64,000 bases of DNA from Ananas comosus. Its lineage: Eukaryota; Streptophyta; Magnoliopsida; Poales; Bromeliaceae. Shown here in pieces: positions 45,096 through 55,584 of the stretch; the first letter of the stretch is position 1; every line of letters begins with the position of its first letter. Made by a program: the position numbers and the translations under genes. The notes under the pieces were generated by a model. That model did no database searches and was not told the DNA's origin. It saw only the letters and a list, made by a program, of their open reading frames with translations. The stretch covers positions 4,479,769 to 4,543,768 of the forward strand of contig NC_033642.1 in assembly GCF_001540865.1 (NCBI RefSeq), written 5' to 3'.

Positions 45096-46176
45096 ACTAA
45101 GTTCTTTATCCATAAGGCATTTTCTAAGGGATCCACCTATCCCTAGGTTCTCAAACCTCTAGTGTTATTTACACTACATTAATGCCACTCGTCATCATTT
45201 AATGTTTGGATGCCACTCGTTTGTTCTTTAACATTAACACTACTTTCTATGTCATCAATACCCCCATCGGGTTCACCTCTTTTCTTTCGCATTATAGGAT
45301 CCACGTTCCGACCCAATCCTCACCTATCTAAGTCACCAAGCGTTCCAAGTACACTAGGTTATCATTTAGAAAGCATAAAGAATAGAGTTACTATGCAATC
45401 CTACAATGCAACATGAAGAGATGAGGTTAAATGCAATCTAAGACATAGAAAAGAGTCCGAAAGCTTCGGGATGGCACCCCCCCACCTTTAATCGATGTAG
45501 AGACTTCGGAAATCCTTCTCAGCGAACTTTAAGATAAGGCTTTAGCCTTCCTTGCCCAAATCAACACTAACCCGGCCCTATTTTGTCGAGAACTTCATGC
45601 CGGCTCACCGAATACCAAAACCGACTTCGCCCCCACGTTTTGTGACCTAACAATAGGGTTTCCAAGGCTTCAAATGAGATCAATCTCATCTTTTCACAAA
45701 AATTCCCATTTTGGAGCCCTAGGTTTGCACCTATAGCAAACCATCCAATAAATCCCTAAATTTATGGGATTGATTTACTTAGAAGCATGCTTAGGGTCCA
45801 TTTGACCCATTCCAAAGCATAAAAACCCAAAACCCTAATATTCTAGAAGCTAGGGTTCAAGAGCCTACCTCTTGTGTTACACCAAAGAGAAGAGGAGAGG
45901 GAGATGAAGGTGCCCAAAGCCTTCCTCTTGATCTCCTTCTTCTTCTCCTTCTTGTTCTTCCTCTTCTTTTCCTTCCTCTCCTTCTTGTTCTTCTTCTTCT
46001 CCTTTCCTTTCTAGAGAGAGAGAGAGCAAGAGAGCAATGAGAGAGAGAGAGAGGGAGAAAATGAGAGTGTGAGGGAGAGAGAGGGCTCAGCCCACTCTAA
46101 TAAAGGCCATTTTGCATAAAAACCCCTCAACTTTCCATCCACTGCACAGCCCTCACTGGGCAGAGTTTGCGCGGAG

Positions 46177-46280
46177 GGACCGGTCTCCCCGACTTAGGAT
46201 CGGTCCCCGAGGGCCTCCCTCGGGCGCACGCGTTCGGGAACCGGTCTCTCCCCGGGAGACCGATCCTAGGGAGACCGGTC
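46177..46280. repeat. ACCGGT palindrome cluster in LTR R
   Basis: GGGACCGGTCTCC, GGGAACCGGTCTCTC and GAGACCGGTCCTC, with degenerate partners such as GGATCGGTCCCC. Interrupted at 46289 by LTR B. Confidence 0.8.
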
Positions 46281-46288
46281 CTCGCCTA

Positions 46289-47727
46289 TGTCACGCCCCG
46301 GGACCGATACCAATTTGGCCCGACCCGAGCACGTCAAACAGACGCCGAACGGACAGAGTTTCCCCTGTCCGCCCAAGGCTCATCACATGTACATTTTCAT
46401 CAATAGAGAAAAGCACTAGCGGAAACATACACAAACGGCTTACACGAGGGTAAGCAATAGCCATTAGTGAAAGAAAGGAAAACTAAACATTCACAAGTAC
46501 TATGATTCATTTTGATCAAATACATTGCATCCATTTACATTCATGATTCTTTGTACTTCATTACACGTGGCATCATTTCCTTCTTACATCACATTTACCT
46601 CAAAATACATATTACATTCTTTTCTTTACATTACTAGTCATTATATACAAAAGATGAACATAGGGTACTTTACTACAAAATGAAATCCAACTTTGGTGGC
46701 CTCTGACTAAGGCGCGATACCTTTACCTCGGTCGCTCGCCGGCTCGCTCGGTCCCGGCTCTGTGGAAATAGTGGGGTGAGAACTACAACAAAGTTCCCAG
46801 TGGGTTCAGCCTCAACATCACCGACTTTCCCACTAGGACTAACTCAGGCATAATAGAAAGAATAAGCTGTATAGTAACCAATCTATAACATGATGCTAAT
46901 ATGCCTGAACAATAAGCAAGAAGTATGCTCAACATCAAATAAATGCAGATTATGCAAACTCATTCGTTCTTTGACTTTACTTTGTACTTTGTTCTTTATT
47001 CTTTGCTCTTTGTTCTTTGTTCTTTAATCTCAAGGCTAACCCGGAGGTTTCGCCACATTAGCTTGCTTCACATTAAGTCTATCATCGCAGGAACTCACCC
47101 GCTAGGACCGTCCTTTGGGTTTACTCCAACCCGTGATGCATAACTCCGGAGCGCATCGCCCGAGGGGGAGCGACCGCCCTCGAGCACAGAACTCATAGCA
47201 AGTATGATCATATCCTTAACTCAAAGGATTATAAGTTCAATCTTGACTTTACACTAGCTCTAGTGTTCATTACATCACTTTATGTTGCAAACTCATGCAA
47301 TCACGTTCTTTACATTATCCTTTACTTTTGCTGACTCTAGCAATTATATTCTTTACATTCTTTACTTTTGGCTATCTCTAGCATTTCACGTTCTTTACTT
47401 CCCACATTGCGTTAACTTTAAGCATTGTCATTTTCAGCATTCTTTACATTACATTGGTTCTTTACCTCACACTATCTCTAGTGTCAATTCACATTAGCTT
47501 TATCGAATGCCACTCGATCTATGTTATTGTGTCACTCAGTTCTTTTGCTCACTTTGGGTGCTCACTTTCTCTCATGCATACATAGGGTTTTGACATTCAT
47601 TTGGTTCTCTACCATCATTATAAGCAAGTTGCACTCACAATCATGCTATCATCACATTCTTATCATTACTTCACCCTAATATGCATGCAACAATATATAT
47701 AACACATGCTCAAATGAATGACACATT
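46289..47727 (-). mobile_element. LTR B, first copy (broken at N)
   Basis: Left end TGTCACGCCCCGGGACC at 46289. Nearly identical to 48088-49488 up to GAATGACACATT, where an N follows and the LTR stops. Position 46284-46288 (GCCTA) would be its left target duplication, but no matching copy is found to the right. Confidence 0.8.
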
Positions 47728-47728
47728 N
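47728..47728. other. Single N: join inside LTR B
   Basis: Left of the N the LTR is cut; right of it the sequence is the start of a gag frame on the minus strand. In the second copy (49489) the LTR continues with AGGCATAGAG. The N hides an unknown length. Confidence 0.9.
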
Positions 47729-47761
47729 CGACCTTGTCTGCGATCGACGTCGAGGTGCCAT
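47729..47761 (-). CDS. gag: Gag N-terminus, cut by N
   Basis: The minus-strand ATG at 47761-47759 begins MAPRRRSQTRS, resembling the MPPRRATRST start in element E. Only 11 codons remain before the N. The leader and primer-binding site lie upstream at 47762-48087. Confidence 0.7.
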
Positions 47762-48067
47762 TGCTTCCTGAAAAGAAGCAACTCACATTAGTCACTTGAC
47801 CAACATTACTTGACCATACCCAATTAGGCGAAAGCAACATGCACATTCATCCTTGCCTCAAGCGTCATGTCGTCGGCCGCCTGACACAACACTAGAAGTA
47901 GAGGATAAACGAAAATTAAACTTAGCCTCTAATCACATTAGAGACGTTCCAACTTAACCCAATCACATGCTTTCGCTAACTTTGATCCCACGTCACTCAC
48001 GTTTCCTAGATCCTTAAGGCCTTCCAATCCTATAGGTCTCTAGGTCCATTCCTATTCTTTCACTCTT

Positions 48068-48080
48068 GTCTCTGATACCA
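48068..48080 (-). promoter_or_regulatory. Primer-binding site of an LTR B element
   Basis: The minus strand reads TGGTATCAGAGAC, matching initiator tRNA-Met. It lies 7 bases from the LTR end at 48088 and shows that 48088-50734 is a 5' LTR on the minus strand. The stretch 47762-48067 is an untranslated leader. Confidence 0.9.
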
Positions 48081-48087
48081 ACTTATC

Positions 48088-50734
48088 TGTCACGCTCCGG
48101 GACCGATACCAATTTGGCCCGACCCGAGCACGTCAAACAGACGCCGAACGGACAGAGTTTCCCCTATCCGCCCAAGGCTCATCACATGTACAAAATTCAA
48201 ACAAGAATTGCACTAACGGAAACATACACAAAAGGCTTACACGAGGGTAAGCAATAGCCATTAGTGAAAGAAAGGAAAACTAAACATCTACACAAGTAAT
48301 ATGATTCATTTTAGATCACATACATTGCATCCATTTCTTACATTTAGGATTCTTTGCATTCGTTACATCATTGCATCATTTCTTTCGTACATCACATTTA
48401 CCTCAAAATGCACATTACATTCTTTTCTTTACATCACTAATCATCATGTACAAAAGATGAACATAGGGTACTTTACTACAAAATAAAACCCAACTTTGGT
48501 GGCCTCTGACTAAGGCGCGATACCTTTACCTCGGTCGCTCGCCGGCTCGCTTGGTCCCGGCCCTGTGGAAATAGTGGGGTGAGAACTACAACAAAGTTTC
48601 CAGTGGATTCGGCCTCAACATCACCGACTTTCCCACTAGGACTAACTCAGGCATAATAGAAAGAATAAGCTGTATAGTAACCAATCTATAACACGATGCT
48701 AATATGCCTGAACAATAAGCAAGAAGTATGCTCAACATTAAATAAATGCAGATTATGCAAACTCATTCGTTCTTTGACTTTACTTTGTACTTTGTTCTTT
48801 ATTCTTTGCTCTTTGTTCTTTGTTCTTTAATCTCAAGGCTAACCCGGAGGTTTCGCCACATTAGCTTGCTTCACATTAAGTCCATCATCGCAGGAACTCA
48901 CCCGCTAGGACCGTCCTTCGGGTTTACTCCAACCCGTGATGCATAACTCCGGAGCGCATCGCCCGAGGGGGAGCGACCGCCCTCGAGCACGGAACTCATA
49001 GCAAGTATGATCATATCCTTAACTCAAAGGATTATAAGTTCAATCTTGACTTTACACTAACTCTAGTGTTCATTACATCACTTTATGTTGCAAACTCATG
49101 CAATCACGTTCTTTACATTGTCCTTTACTTTTGCTAACTCTAGCAACTCACGTTCTTTACTTCCCACATTGCGTTAACTTTAAGCATTGTCATTTTCAGC
49201 ATTCTTTACATTACATTGGTTCTTTACCTCACACTATCTCTAGTGTCAATTCACATTAGCTTTATCGAATGCCACTCGATCTATGTTATTGTGTCACTCT
49301 GTTATTTTGCTCACTTTGGGTGCTCACTTTCTCTCATGCATACATAGGGTTTTGACATTCATTTGGTTCTCTACCATCATTATGAGCAAGTTGCACTCAC
49401 AATCATACTATCATCACATTCTTATCATTACTTTACCCTAATATGCATGCAACAATGTATATAACACATGCTCAAATGAATGACACATTAGGCATAGAGA
49501 GAAGTTCAATGAGTTTGAGAAGCACCACCCACCTCGTAGGCTTTCAAAGGTGCTCCGACGATTTTCTTGGGATTTTTTAGATGCTTCGTTCTTTACCTGC
49601 GACAAAACGAACCCTTATTAGGCCATTTTGCCCATATCTTTACTTTGGCTTTTCGTAACGTTAATCCGAGCGCACCAACGCGTCGGAAATACCCCCAATT
49701 AGGTTTCTAGAGGGTTAATTGCACTTAGAAACCCCCATGAGCAAAAGCCCCAATTTGGGTGCCCTAGCTCCAATACACATATCAAACCTAGGGTTTGATC
49801 TCATTCGGAAGCAAAAGTAGCTTCATTATACTCTAAATAGTCCATTAGAACCATTCTTAGCTCACTCCAAACCCTAGTTTGGATTTCACCATTAGAGGTG
49901 GGTTGAAGCTCACCTTGAGCTCAACCATGGTTTTGATCTTTAAAGAAGCAAAAAGAAAGCTTCAAATACTCCAAAGGTTCCATAAAAACCATCTTCATTC
50001 TAATCCAAACCCTAGTTTGGAATTAAACATGAGAAGGGGCAAAGCTTACCTCTAGGCTTGCTCCTTTCTTGCTCTAGAGAGGAAGAAGATGAAGCCTCTT
50101 TGCTCCTTGATCTTCTTCTTCACTTTCTTCTCCGTCTTTTCCTTCTTTTCTTCCTTTCTTCTTCTTCTCCTTTGTCTTCTAGAGAGAGAGAGGAGAGAGT
50201 GTGGGAAGGTGTGGAATGAGAGAAAAGCCCTCATATCCCCCATACATAACCATTGGGCTGCAAAAATGCAAATAAACCCCTCAACTTTTATCTCTGTGCA
50301 CTGCCTGGACTGGGCAGTTTTCGCGGGCAGAGACCGGTCTCCCCGAGCAGGGACCGGTCCCCGAAGGTCCACCCTACGCAGCCAGAGCTTTCGCGCGCAA
50401 TGCATCCGGTCCCTCCCGGGTGGGACCAGTCTCTGGGGGACCGGTCTCTCAGACAGAGACCGGTTCCCGAGAGCTGTCCTTCCAGGACTTAGCCGATTTT
50501 TCGGCTGTCTCATTCTGCACGCGTTCGGGGACCGGTCTCTCCCACCAGGGACCGGTCCCCGAGAGCTCAAAATCTGCAGTTTTGCAGAAGTTGATTCTTT
50601 AGCTCTCGAAAACCTCCCGTAACTCACTTTTGATGACTTTAACACCTTCGGACTTTCCGAAGTGTACCATCCTCGCACTTTGGTCAATTTGACTAAAGTT
50701 CGATATTTATTTTCCGAATTTTCGGTATATTACA
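48088..50734 (-). mobile_element. LTR B, second copy (5' LTR, 2.65 kb)
   Basis: Runs from TGTCACGCTCCGGGACC to TTTTCGGTATATTACA at 50734, giving a sense start TGTAATATACCGAAAA. It contains the stem-loop CGGACAG/CTATCCG, all conserved blocks, a GA-rich leader (50180-50200), possible donors near 49905 and 50046, and an ACCGGT cluster (50329-50565). Flanked on the right by TGAAC. Confidence 0.85.
50329..50565. repeat. ACCGGT palindrome cluster in LTR B
   Basis: AGAGACCGGTCTCC, GGGACCGGTCCCC, GGACCGGTCTCTC, AGAGACCGGTTCCC, GGGACCGGTCTCTCC and GGGACCGGTCCCC. Members of a pair are about 20 nt apart. Confidence 0.85.
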
Positions 50735-51653
50735 TGAACAACCCTAGGCTCAAACATTAACCATCATAAGCAAAGGGGCAAAAACTCACCTATAGAGTAA
50801 AATTCCCTCTCAAGCTCTAAAAGAGAGCTAGAACCCCTCCAATCCAACCAAGAGAAATGTTCTAAACCAAGAGATTTAGCTCAAAAAGACCTAAATCCAA
50901 AATGCCCAAAACAAACCCCAAGTTTCCATTCTAGGGTTTCATTTAGTTTAAAGCATCAAAATTAGAATCTAGAGGAAAGAAACTTACTACTAACCTCTTA
51001 GAAGCTTCAATCCAAGCTCAAAGTTTACAAGGTGTGGAGATCTCCCTCCTCCCAAGCTCCCAACCCAAGGTCCAAGCTTCTCCCAAGGTGAAATTTGCTC
51101 CAAAAAGGAAAAAGAGGAATTAAACCATAATAATCCAAGAAAAAGAAAAGATAAATACCAAAGAGAGGCAAGGAGAAGCTCCCCCTACCTTGTCTCCACA
51201 GATCCCAGCTCAGGGGAGGCCCTAAGGGGCGTGGGGTATGTATAGAGTTGCTACAAAAGCAAATACACCCCTCAAAAGCCGTCAAATTGCAGTCTGGCAA
51301 AGTGTACCGGTACATGAAAAAGTGTACCGGTACAAATCTTGCGAAACGTCAAACCCGAGCCTCGGGTTAGAAATTCGTCACAAGTGTACCGGTACAACCA
51401 CCAAGGTGTACCGGTACAAAATCTGTACCGCTACAACCATCAAGGTGTACTGGTACACAGCCCTGCAGAAAGCAATCCGAGAGCAGCCTAAGTCCATCGC
51501 TTTGGTGACCTTAGCGCTACATAAAGCACCACAATTCTCGGGATACGAGCCATAGGTCGGAACACTGTCAACGACCCACCAGAAAATCTGCAAAAACTCA
51601 GAATACTGATCAAACACTCGAACCTCGCGATTTGTAAATGTCCACTGTGTTAC
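50735..51653 (-). mobile_element. LTR fragment (J-like), 5' sense end
   Basis: Right end CACTGTGTTACA at 51653. The CTCAAACATTAACC stretch near 50750, followed by an AACTCACC reversed donor, matches 57362-57400. The left half is missing. It carries a TGTACCGGTACA cluster (51302-51457). TGAAC follows both 50734 and 51653. Confidence 0.6.
51302..51457. repeat. TGTACCGGTACA palindrome cluster
   Basis: Four full copies (GTGTACCGGTACAT, GTGTACCGGTACAA and two more near 51384 and 51406), with decayed TGTACCGCTACA and TGTACTGGTACA. The first pair is 20 nt apart core to core. Confidence 0.9.
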
Positions 51654-52772
51654 ATGAACATAGAAGTCCTAATAAGACTATCAAAGCGAGTATAATAAAA
51701 TCACTAAAGTTCTAGCATAAAGGGATCCACCAAAAAGATACAAGAATATACAACTAAATTCAGAATCTATCATAAAGCTCTAAACAATTACATAATACAT
51801 CTTTTTCAAAGGTACAAAAAGAAAAGATGACATTGGATCCAACTAAAATAACTCCGTAGGACTCTAGCTAGCCGCCAACCACTTGTCTCGATCCCTAGCC
51901 ACTCCCAATGCGGATGGCTCTAAAAACAACCACAAAATAGAGGGGCTGAGAACTATCAAAAATAGTTCCCAGTGGACAATTACTGATCTCAGCGAAATGC
52001 TCCACTAGGCTGACGTAAGCACGCTATAAGTGTTAATTCATAAGCAGATATGAAAGCAGGTATTTAAACAAGTTTCTATCAAAGTCATGTTTCTACTAGA
52101 AGGATTAATAAATTATCATGCATATAAAGTTCTATTGTCATTTGATCAACTATATATCAATGTCGGTTTACATGCATAATCAATTATATGCTAATGTTCT
52201 ATTATATGCACATTCAACAATATGCCAATACTAGTTTACATGCATGTCCATGATATTCATAATGCTACAATAAGTGACGATACATCTCATTACTATTCTA
52301 ACCATACATTATGCCAATCAATATAAGTGTAACATACTACCACTAGAGTGTCAATGCTAACAATGACTAACATAAGGTCCACATATGCACTATCATGCGT
52401 GTCCACTATTCCAATTGATATACATCATCTAGTAGTAGTTTTCACATTACACTTTAGGTTTCATAGTTCAATCCTCGTCATGGATCTACACGTGTGTAGT
52501 CGGGCTGGTGCCGTGCCAAAAATAGTCCCGTAGCAGTCAACATTCCCACTGTAGGAATGAGCCTCCCCCACGGCATCCCATTTCGACGCCCAATCCCGCA
52601 CGGTCGAGCCTGTGTCGCGTAGGCTATCTCCGGAGCGCCGGCTTGTGGGGAACGACCCTCACAAGCATGTGCAAATGAGCACAAAGGCAAGCAAGCGTGA
52701 TCAATAGTATCCAGCTCTCGGTAATCATGTTTAAAATATGGAATAAGTGGCAACGACCCCAAAGGTCCCATA
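51654..52772 (-). mobile_element. LTR fragment, minus strand
   Basis: Shows the reversed TAGTTCCCAGTGGACAATTA block near 51963 and a block with CTATCTCCGGAGCGCCGGCT near 52623, also seen at 56608 and 60141. It is cut on the left by the previous LTR and on the right by Copia LTR K. Confidence 0.55.
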
Positions 52773-52943
52773 TGTTAGAAAATTGCGTATGGTAAAACAC
52801 AGCGGAAAAAGAAATCAAACAAATTTGATTTTGAAAACTCTCGAGATCCAATCTCAAAAACCACGCAATTTGGATCCCTCATGTTCTTTAAGATTAAAGG
52901 AGAAAAGTAAGATCGAATCTTTATCTTTTTCGCGGATAGATCT
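52773..52943 (-). mobile_element. Copia LTR K, left piece (sense 3' end)
   Basis: Begins TGTTAGAAAATTGCGTATGG. With 61829-63427 it forms one LTR bounded by TGTTAG and CTAACA, interrupted by element J at GATCT. The LTR is about 1.77 kb without the insert. No matching target duplication is seen at 52768-52772 (CCATA), because the other end is internal to the parent element. Confidence 0.7.
52939..52943. repeat. Target site duplication of element J, left copy (GATCT)
   Basis: GATCT before TGTCAAGCCCC matches GATCT at 61824-61828 after GTGTTACA. Confidence 0.88.
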
Positions 52944-53441
52944 TGTCAAGCCCCGGGGCCCAGCGGGAGCCCGCCCGGCACGTGTCCAGACCCGCCATAT
53001 GTCTAAAACATATAAGGCGTGTACGATACAGCAATAAATAAAATTAAATAATACAAAGAGATCTAGTGATATCAGAGCAAGGTACTACTAGAATCTACAA
53101 CAGGAGAGTATAATAAGAGCTAAAATCCACAAAAATAAATCATGAAGTAGAACGACAGAATTCCGAGTACAAATGCTATAAGTGGTACAATGGTGGTCTC
53201 TATACATGGTAACAAAACTCTCTCTCTCACCAAATACCCAAAAAGAGAGTAGACCACCTAGGAGTAAAGGCAGGCTCCGCACTAACTAGCTACGCGACTC
53301 CCTCGCCGTGATCCCGTGCCTCCGCCGGTGCTGAAGGCTCTGAAAAAAAGTATCAAACAGAGGGCATGAGAACTATTAAATAATAGTTCCCAGTGGGCAA
53401 TTACTGACTTCAGTGAAATGCACCACTAGGCCCAAAACTAA
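52944..53441 (-). mobile_element. Element J, 3' LTR (sense 3' part)
   Basis: TGTCAAGCCCCGGGGCCCAG onward is almost identical to 58693-59195, including the GGGAGCCCGCCCGGCACGTG stretch and the AGACCCGCCATATGTC stem-loop. It breaks at an N (53442), after which a different LTR type follows. Confidence 0.8.
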
Positions 53442-53442
53442 N
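53442..53442. other. Single N: join inside the element J 3' LTR
   Basis: The second copy (59195) continues CCAAAACTAAGCAAGGGAGG. Here CCAAAACTAA is followed by N and a CT-rich leader of another LTR. About 2.5 kb of LTR is missing or collapsed. Confidence 0.85.
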
Positions 53443-53989
53443 CCCTCCTTCCTCTCCTTCTCCTTCTTCCTCTTCTTCTCTATCAAGGGTGTAGAGAGGG
53501 TTGAGAGAAGCGAAATGGGGAGAAGAGAGGGTGGAGGGGTCATATAGACCCTCTAATGTAACAAAATCCCAAGAGACCCCTCAAAAATCCAATATTGGAT
53601 CAGCCCGGTCTGGACAGTTTTCGCCCAGAGGGACCGGTCTCTCCCCAGCAGGGACCGGTCTCTCGCTGCGAACCCGAAAAACCAACGTTCGGGAACCGGT
53701 CTCTCCCTGCGCGGGACCGGTCTCTCTCTCTGCGAAGGCGCGCTCGGGGACCAGTCTCGCCCGCCAGGGACCGGTTGCCTCAGGGCTGCCGCAACACTGC
53801 TGATTGGGGGACCGGTCTCTCCTTCCAGGGACCGGTCCCCGAGAGTGAAAACTCTCAGGACCAAACCAAAACTCAGGTTTTCGAACTTTTTAGGTCGGAA
53901 AACATTCTACAACCCTCCACCAAGTGTGGAAAAGCTCGAAATACACCCAAACACTCGAACCTCGCAATTTGCAAAGGTCAAGTGCGTCA
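53443..53989 (-). mobile_element. LTR sense 5' end (family of the solo LTR at 55585-58235)
   Basis: CT-rich leader, ACCGGT cluster (53631-53843) and a right end GTGCGTCACA resemble 57725-58235 closely. It does not match the 5' LTR of element J, which has TGTACCGGTACA instead. It is therefore either a second insertion or a misjoin at the N. Confidence 0.65.
53631..53843. repeat. ACCGGT palindrome cluster
   Basis: Pairs GGGACCGGTCTCTCC/GGGACCGGTCTCTC, GGAACCGGTCTCTC/GGGACCGGTCTCTC and GGGACCGGTCTCTC/GGGACCGGTCCCC, with cores 20-21 nt apart. A damaged copy GGGACCAGTCTCGC lies between them. Confidence 0.88.
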
Positions 53990-54074
53990 CAGCAACATCA
54001 TCCTCGTGATGTCCCCACCTAGCACCACTATCCGTTGGAGGTACGACCTCAACTCCAATATCAAACAGTACTAC

Positions 54075-54452
54075 TGTAACATACCACATCCCTCGTAAAT
54101 CGTGCCGAGTTTCGTCGAAACGAGCGGAACGCGGAGTGGGTCGAGTGGTTATAGGCCCTAAGTGCGTTGGAGCCTATATATATGGTGCAAAGGGACCCGA
54201 GAGAGTGAGATTTCAAAATCTGGCTAAGTCTCAGATTTTGTGCTCCTGGGGACCGGTCCCTGAAGGAGAGACTGGTCCCCGTACGCGTAGCCTGCTAGGA
54301 AATCTTGAGGCATCCGGTCCCTGGTGGTGAGACCGGTCCTCGGGAGACCGGTCCCTGAGGGAAAGACCGGTCCCTCGTTGCGCAGCAGCTGAAAAAGCCC
54401 GAAAATCGGCTAAGTCCTGGAACCCCTCGGGCAAATCGGCTAAGTACTGAAC
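54075..54452 (+). mobile_element. LTR start fragment, + strand
   Basis: TGTAACATACCACATCCC at 54075, followed by CTATATATATGG (TATA-like) near 54173 and an ACCGGT cluster (54243-54392). It runs head-on into a minus-strand gag at about 54453. The rest of the LTR is missing. Confidence 0.6.
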
Positions 54453-55584
54453 CCCTCGGGCAGTCCGACTGGATGTGGCCCTCTTGACCACACAAGTAAC
54501 ACTTGCCCTGCCTCTAAGAGCACTGTCGTGGGTAATGACGACTACCGCAGATCACGCAACTCAGAGTCTGGCGATGCTCAGATCCTCCACGCTGTGCAGA
54601 TGAGCCACATCCTCGCGATTGGCTCCTGTTCCTGGCATATCTCGGCGGCCTCCCAGAGTGCGTCTGACTCGCACCCTCAGCCGCAAGCCTCTTGCCTTTC
54701 CTTTGTCCGAGCCTCCTCGATGCTCCTGCAAGTCCACCGCGCCGCTCTTCATGATGAGCGCACGGTTCACCACATCTCAGTAAGTCTGAAGATTGGAGGA
54801 TTACACCAACCGAAAGATTAACGACTAAAGTCCTCCCTCGAAGATGCGAGCCTTATTCTCGTCGTCCTGCACAACAAAGGGCACATAGTGTAGTAGCCGA
54901 GAAAACTCCCTCTCGCACTCGGCCACGGTTCGATCTCCTTGGTGCACCTCGCACAGATCCTGCTCCATCTTCTCTTAACACTAACGGAAAAGTAGTGCTC
55001 CAATAAGAGTTCCTTGAACCTCTTCCAAGAAATGGCTGCTAGGTCAGTGTTGGGATTATCTTGGATTCCCAACCACCAGCTATAGGCCTCGCCGTCCAAA
55101 TGGTGAGTAGCGAGCCCAAACTCTGTCTCTCTTCTCCATGAAAGTGTCGCGGAACAACTTCTCCATGTGCATAAGCCACTTTTCAACGATCCAGTGGTCG
55201 GCTTTCGCTCTATTAAAGATCCTGGGATCGCACCTCCTGAACTCGTTGAGGCGATCTATGAGCCGCTGCCGCTCCGCTTCCTCAACCATCAAGGGGAAAA
55301 CCGCCGCTGCTATAGGCACCTGAGCTGGTGGTGCCGCAAATACCTCCTCCCGAGGTGCTACCGCAGGTGCCGTCCGCGAAGTGTCGAGTGCAGGGGACGA
55401 CCTCCTGGGTGCAACCCCCTCTACCAGCGCGGGTGGTACAGGGACCTAAGCCTCCCTGGCAGCCGCTTGCTGTAGTAGAAGATTCTTCAGGCGCTGCATC
55501 CGTGCCTCCTGTCGGCGCGCCGCATCTGCATGCTGTCGAGCCCCCGCCCCGCCTGCTGCGTCACCAAGTCAGTGAGGGCCGCAA
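54453..55584 (-). pseudogene. gag: Gag of element J (main part)
   Basis: Minus strand, in sense order. NEFRRCDPRIFN and HWIVEKWLMHMEKLFRD (about 55150-55260) form the start of Retrotrans_gag. AYSWWLGIQDNPNTDL and ISWKRFKELLLEHYF lie at about 55000-55095. EQDLCEVHQG-like and SRLLHYVPF-like pieces follow in shifted frames (about 54890-54980). A zinc knuckle CYLCGQEGHIQSDC lies near 54463-54510. Several frameshifts separate the blocks. No protease or RT follows, because the + strand LTR fragment intervenes. The N-terminus continues at 58241, beyond the solo LTR. Confidence 0.82.
55580..55584. repeat. Target site duplication of the solo LTR, left copy (CGCAA)
   Basis: CGCAA before TGTCACGCCCC matches CGCAA at 58236-58240 after GTGTTACA. 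Confidence 0.9.

Larger units (their letters stand above)
43886..46288 (-). mobile_element. LTR R, minus strand
   Basis: The left end is ACCCCGAAACCACTACCAAT; the usual TGTCACG is damaged. The CGGACAGCACCTCCCCTGCC stem-loop, the reversed GTTCCCAGTGGGCTCGGC block near 44374, the 60-66-bp minisatellite near 44800-45090, a GATGGCACCCCCCCACC block near 45470, a possible reversed donor near 45871 and the GA-rich leader near 46010-46085 follow. It is broken inside an ACCGGT cluster by LTR B at 46289. Confidence 0.65.

Noticed and set aside
50052..50687. 211-codon minus-strand frame with a Lys/Arg/Glu-rich tail
   Set aside because: It translates the LTR leader (CT-rich) and the ACCGGT cluster; no domain.
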